From DASTHS01 sp035718085 (GTDB lineage Bacteria > Actinomycetota > Acidimicrobiia > Acidimicrobiales > Palsa-688): a stretch of 6,325 bases of DNA. The notes beneath the pieces were generated by a model. It did no database searches. It saw only the letters and a program-made list of their open reading frames with translations, and was not told where the DNA came from. How positions within the stretch are numbered: position 1 is the first letter of the stretch; each line of letters starts with the position of its first letter. The DNA lies in NCBI GenBank assembly GCA_035718085.1, contig DASTHS010000258.1, positions 1 through 6,325 of the forward strand, given 5' to 3'. Below, piece by piece: positions 5,118-6,325 of this stretch. A program made the position numbers and the translations under genes.

Positions 5118-6325
5118 CAGCCGGTCACCCGGCCGGCACCCAGCAGGTCGGTCCAGTAGATGCTCTGCTGCTGCACGTCCTCCCCAGTCTGGGGCGCGTC
5201 GATCATCTGGCCGCCCCCCACGTAGATGCCCACGTGGTACACGTTGCCCGGGGTGCCGAAGAAGATCAGGTCACCCGGCAGCGCCGCGCTCAGCGGCTCG
5301 CGCTCGGTCATGTCGTACTGGTCCTGGGCCAGGTGCGGGAAGTCGACGCCGCCCGAGCGCCAGGCCATCATCACCAGGCCGGAGCAGTCGAAGCTGTCGG
5401 GCCCCGCTGCTCCCCACTGGTAGGGCTTGCCGATCTGGGCTCGGGCGTAGCGCAGGGCGTCGGGGGCGCCGGGCGCCTGCGGGCCCACCTGGCCGCCGGA
5501 GGCCTGCCCGCCGGGAGTCGGCCCGCCGGTGGTGGCCGTGCCGGCGGGGGCGTCGGACGTCGTGCTCGCCGGTCGGCTGGTGGCCGAGGTGCTCGTCGAG
5601 GTGGCCGCCGACGTCGTCGGGCGGGCCGGCGCGGCGGTGGCAGCAGGGCCGGCGGCAGGGGGGCGGCCGCTCGTCGTCGGCCCGGCCCCACCAGGCGCGG
5701 CCACCGCCTGGCGGGCCGTCGGCACGGTCGCAGCCGTCGCCGGGGCGACGGCGGACGGCCGGGCGTCGGCCAGGCTGACACCGCTGCTCGCCAACGACTG
5801 CTGCTCGATCGTGGCGGCCGCCGCCGCCCGGCGCGCCTCGGCGGCGGCGACGAGCGTGGCCATGCCACCCTGCACCTGGCGGAGCGTGGCGCGCTGCTCG
5901 GCCTGCGCGCTCGAGGCGGCGTCGCGATCGGCGGTCAGGGCGGCGGCGGTCGCCGTCGCCTGCGCTTCGGCGTCGCGCAGCCCGGCCTCGTCGTCGGCCT
6001 GCCGGCGGCGGAGCTGGTGGAGGGCGGTGATGGTGGCCTGCTGGCTGCCGGCCACGATGGCTCCGTAGGCGGCGATCAGGTCGGGGGCGACGTGGGTGAG
6101 GCTCTCGGCGGTCGGCGACAGCGACTCGTTCCCGGCGTCGGTGTACGCCGCCAGCGCCTCGTCGGCCAGGAGGGCCTCGGCCGCGCGCGTGGCGGCGTCG
6201 GTGGCCGCGGCCCGGGCCTCGGCGGCGACCAGCGCGGCGCGGACCTGCTGCTCGGCGATCGTCGCGGCGTCGACCTGCTCGGAGAGCACGTCGAGGCGGT
6301 GCCCCTCCTCGGCGATGCGGGCGGC
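5117..6325 (-). CDS. NlpC/P60 (C40) peptidoglycan hydrolase with coiled-coil region, 5' partial
   Basis: The open frame runs to the right edge, so the start and presumed signal peptide lie outside; 402 residues are visible. A GTG at 6289 could be read as a start but interrupts a helical, Ala/Glu/Gln-rich stretch that continues upstream, so the gene almost certainly extends further. Visible residues 1-60 and about 95-180 are Ala/Glu/Gln/Arg-rich helices of coiled-coil type, as in RipA- and PcsB-like hydrolases. Residues about 185-285 form a Thr/Ser/Ala/Pro/Gly linker, probably flexible and extracellular. Residues about 288-402 are the NlpC/P60 domain: GKPYQWGAAGPDSFDCSGL with nucleophile Cys314, LPGDLIFF, then HVGIYVGGGQMIDAP with His364 and, 12 residues on, Asp376 at the third catalytic position. 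The family cleaves peptide stems of peptidoglycan, often D-Glu to diaminopimelate bonds, during cell separation; that specificity is inferred. The gene is followed by the oxidoreductase through a one-base overlap. Confidence 0.93.
   Translation of the reverse strand, partial: AARIAEEGHRLDVLSEQVDAATIAEQQVRAALVAAEARAAATDAATRAAEALLADEALAAYTDAGNESLSPTAESLTHVAPDLIAAYGAIVAGSQQATITALHQLRRRQADDEAGLRDAEAQATATAAALTADRDAASSAQAEQRATLRQVQGGMATLVAAAEARRAAAAATIEQQSLASSGVSLADARPSAVAPATAATVPTARQAVAAPGGAGPTTSGRPPAAGPAATAAPARPTTSAATSTSTSATSRPASTTSDAPAGTATTGGPTPGGQASGGQVGPQAPGAPDALRYARAQIGKPYQWGAAGPDSFDCSGLVMMAWRSGGVDFPHLAQDQYDMTEREPLSAALPGDLIFFGTPGNVYHVGIYVGGGQMIDAPQTGEDVQQQSIYWTDLLGAGRVTG

Noticed and set aside
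3699..5159. A 486-codon plus-strand open frame with a good ribosome site at its GTG
   Set aside because: The translation is low-complexity, crosses the phosphatase in the wrong frame and then runs antisense to the oxidoreductase. The ribosome site is discussed instead as a start problem for the phosphatase.
5500..5775. Low-complexity Thr/Ser/Ala/Pro tract in the hydrolase gene as a possible repeat array or insertion
   Set aside because: No regular repeat unit is seen, and such linkers between the coiled-coil region and the NlpC/P60 domain are usual in actinobacterial cell-wall hydrolases.

Overview
The window is very GC-rich (clearly above 70%), densely coded DNA with strong G/C third-position bias. 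It most resembles a high-GC actinobacterium, possibly class Acidimicrobiia. That placement is inferred from three things: a DUF1707 protein, a RipA-like NlpC/P60 hydrolase with a coiled-coil N-terminal region, and apparent leaderless starts preceded by TACC(A/G)T boxes. No rRNA, tRNA, CRISPR array, transposase or integrase is visible, and the region reads as ordinary chromosome.

Layout, left to right. A plus-strand gene ends at 206; only its last 67 residues are present, and they finish in a motif that resembles a sliding-clamp-binding peptide. After a 161-bp gap with a probable promoter comes a tightly packed plus-strand group: a small DUF1707 membrane protein (368-766), an ArsB-like ion transporter (779-2014) and ribulose-phosphate 3-epimerase, rpe (2036-2749). 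The gaps are 12 and 21 nt, so one transcript is likely. A perfect 9-bp GC hairpin and a second TACC(A/G)T box fill the next 67 bp. They precede a four-repeat DUF347 (COG4705) membrane protein (2817-3653) and a small CX5R protein-tyrosine/dual-specificity phosphatase (about 3686-4189).

The right third is on the minus strand. It holds a secreted-type NlpC/P60 cell-wall hydrolase whose 5' end lies outside the window (5117-6325). Its stop codon overlaps by one base the start of a PIG3-type NAD(P)H quinone oxidoreductase (4176-5117). The oxidoreductase and phosphatase genes converge and overlap by 14 bp at their 3' ends.

How the genes work together is mostly unclear. Rpe serves the pentose phosphate pathway, the hydrolase acts on peptidoglycan, and the oxidoreductase is a cytosolic redox enzyme. 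The three membrane proteins have unknown or only family-level functions. I see no convincing new multi-gene system. The points most worth checking are the shared short-leader promoter boxes, the DUF1707/ArsB-like/rpe grouping, the terminator-or-operator hairpin, and the uncertain start of the phosphatase.
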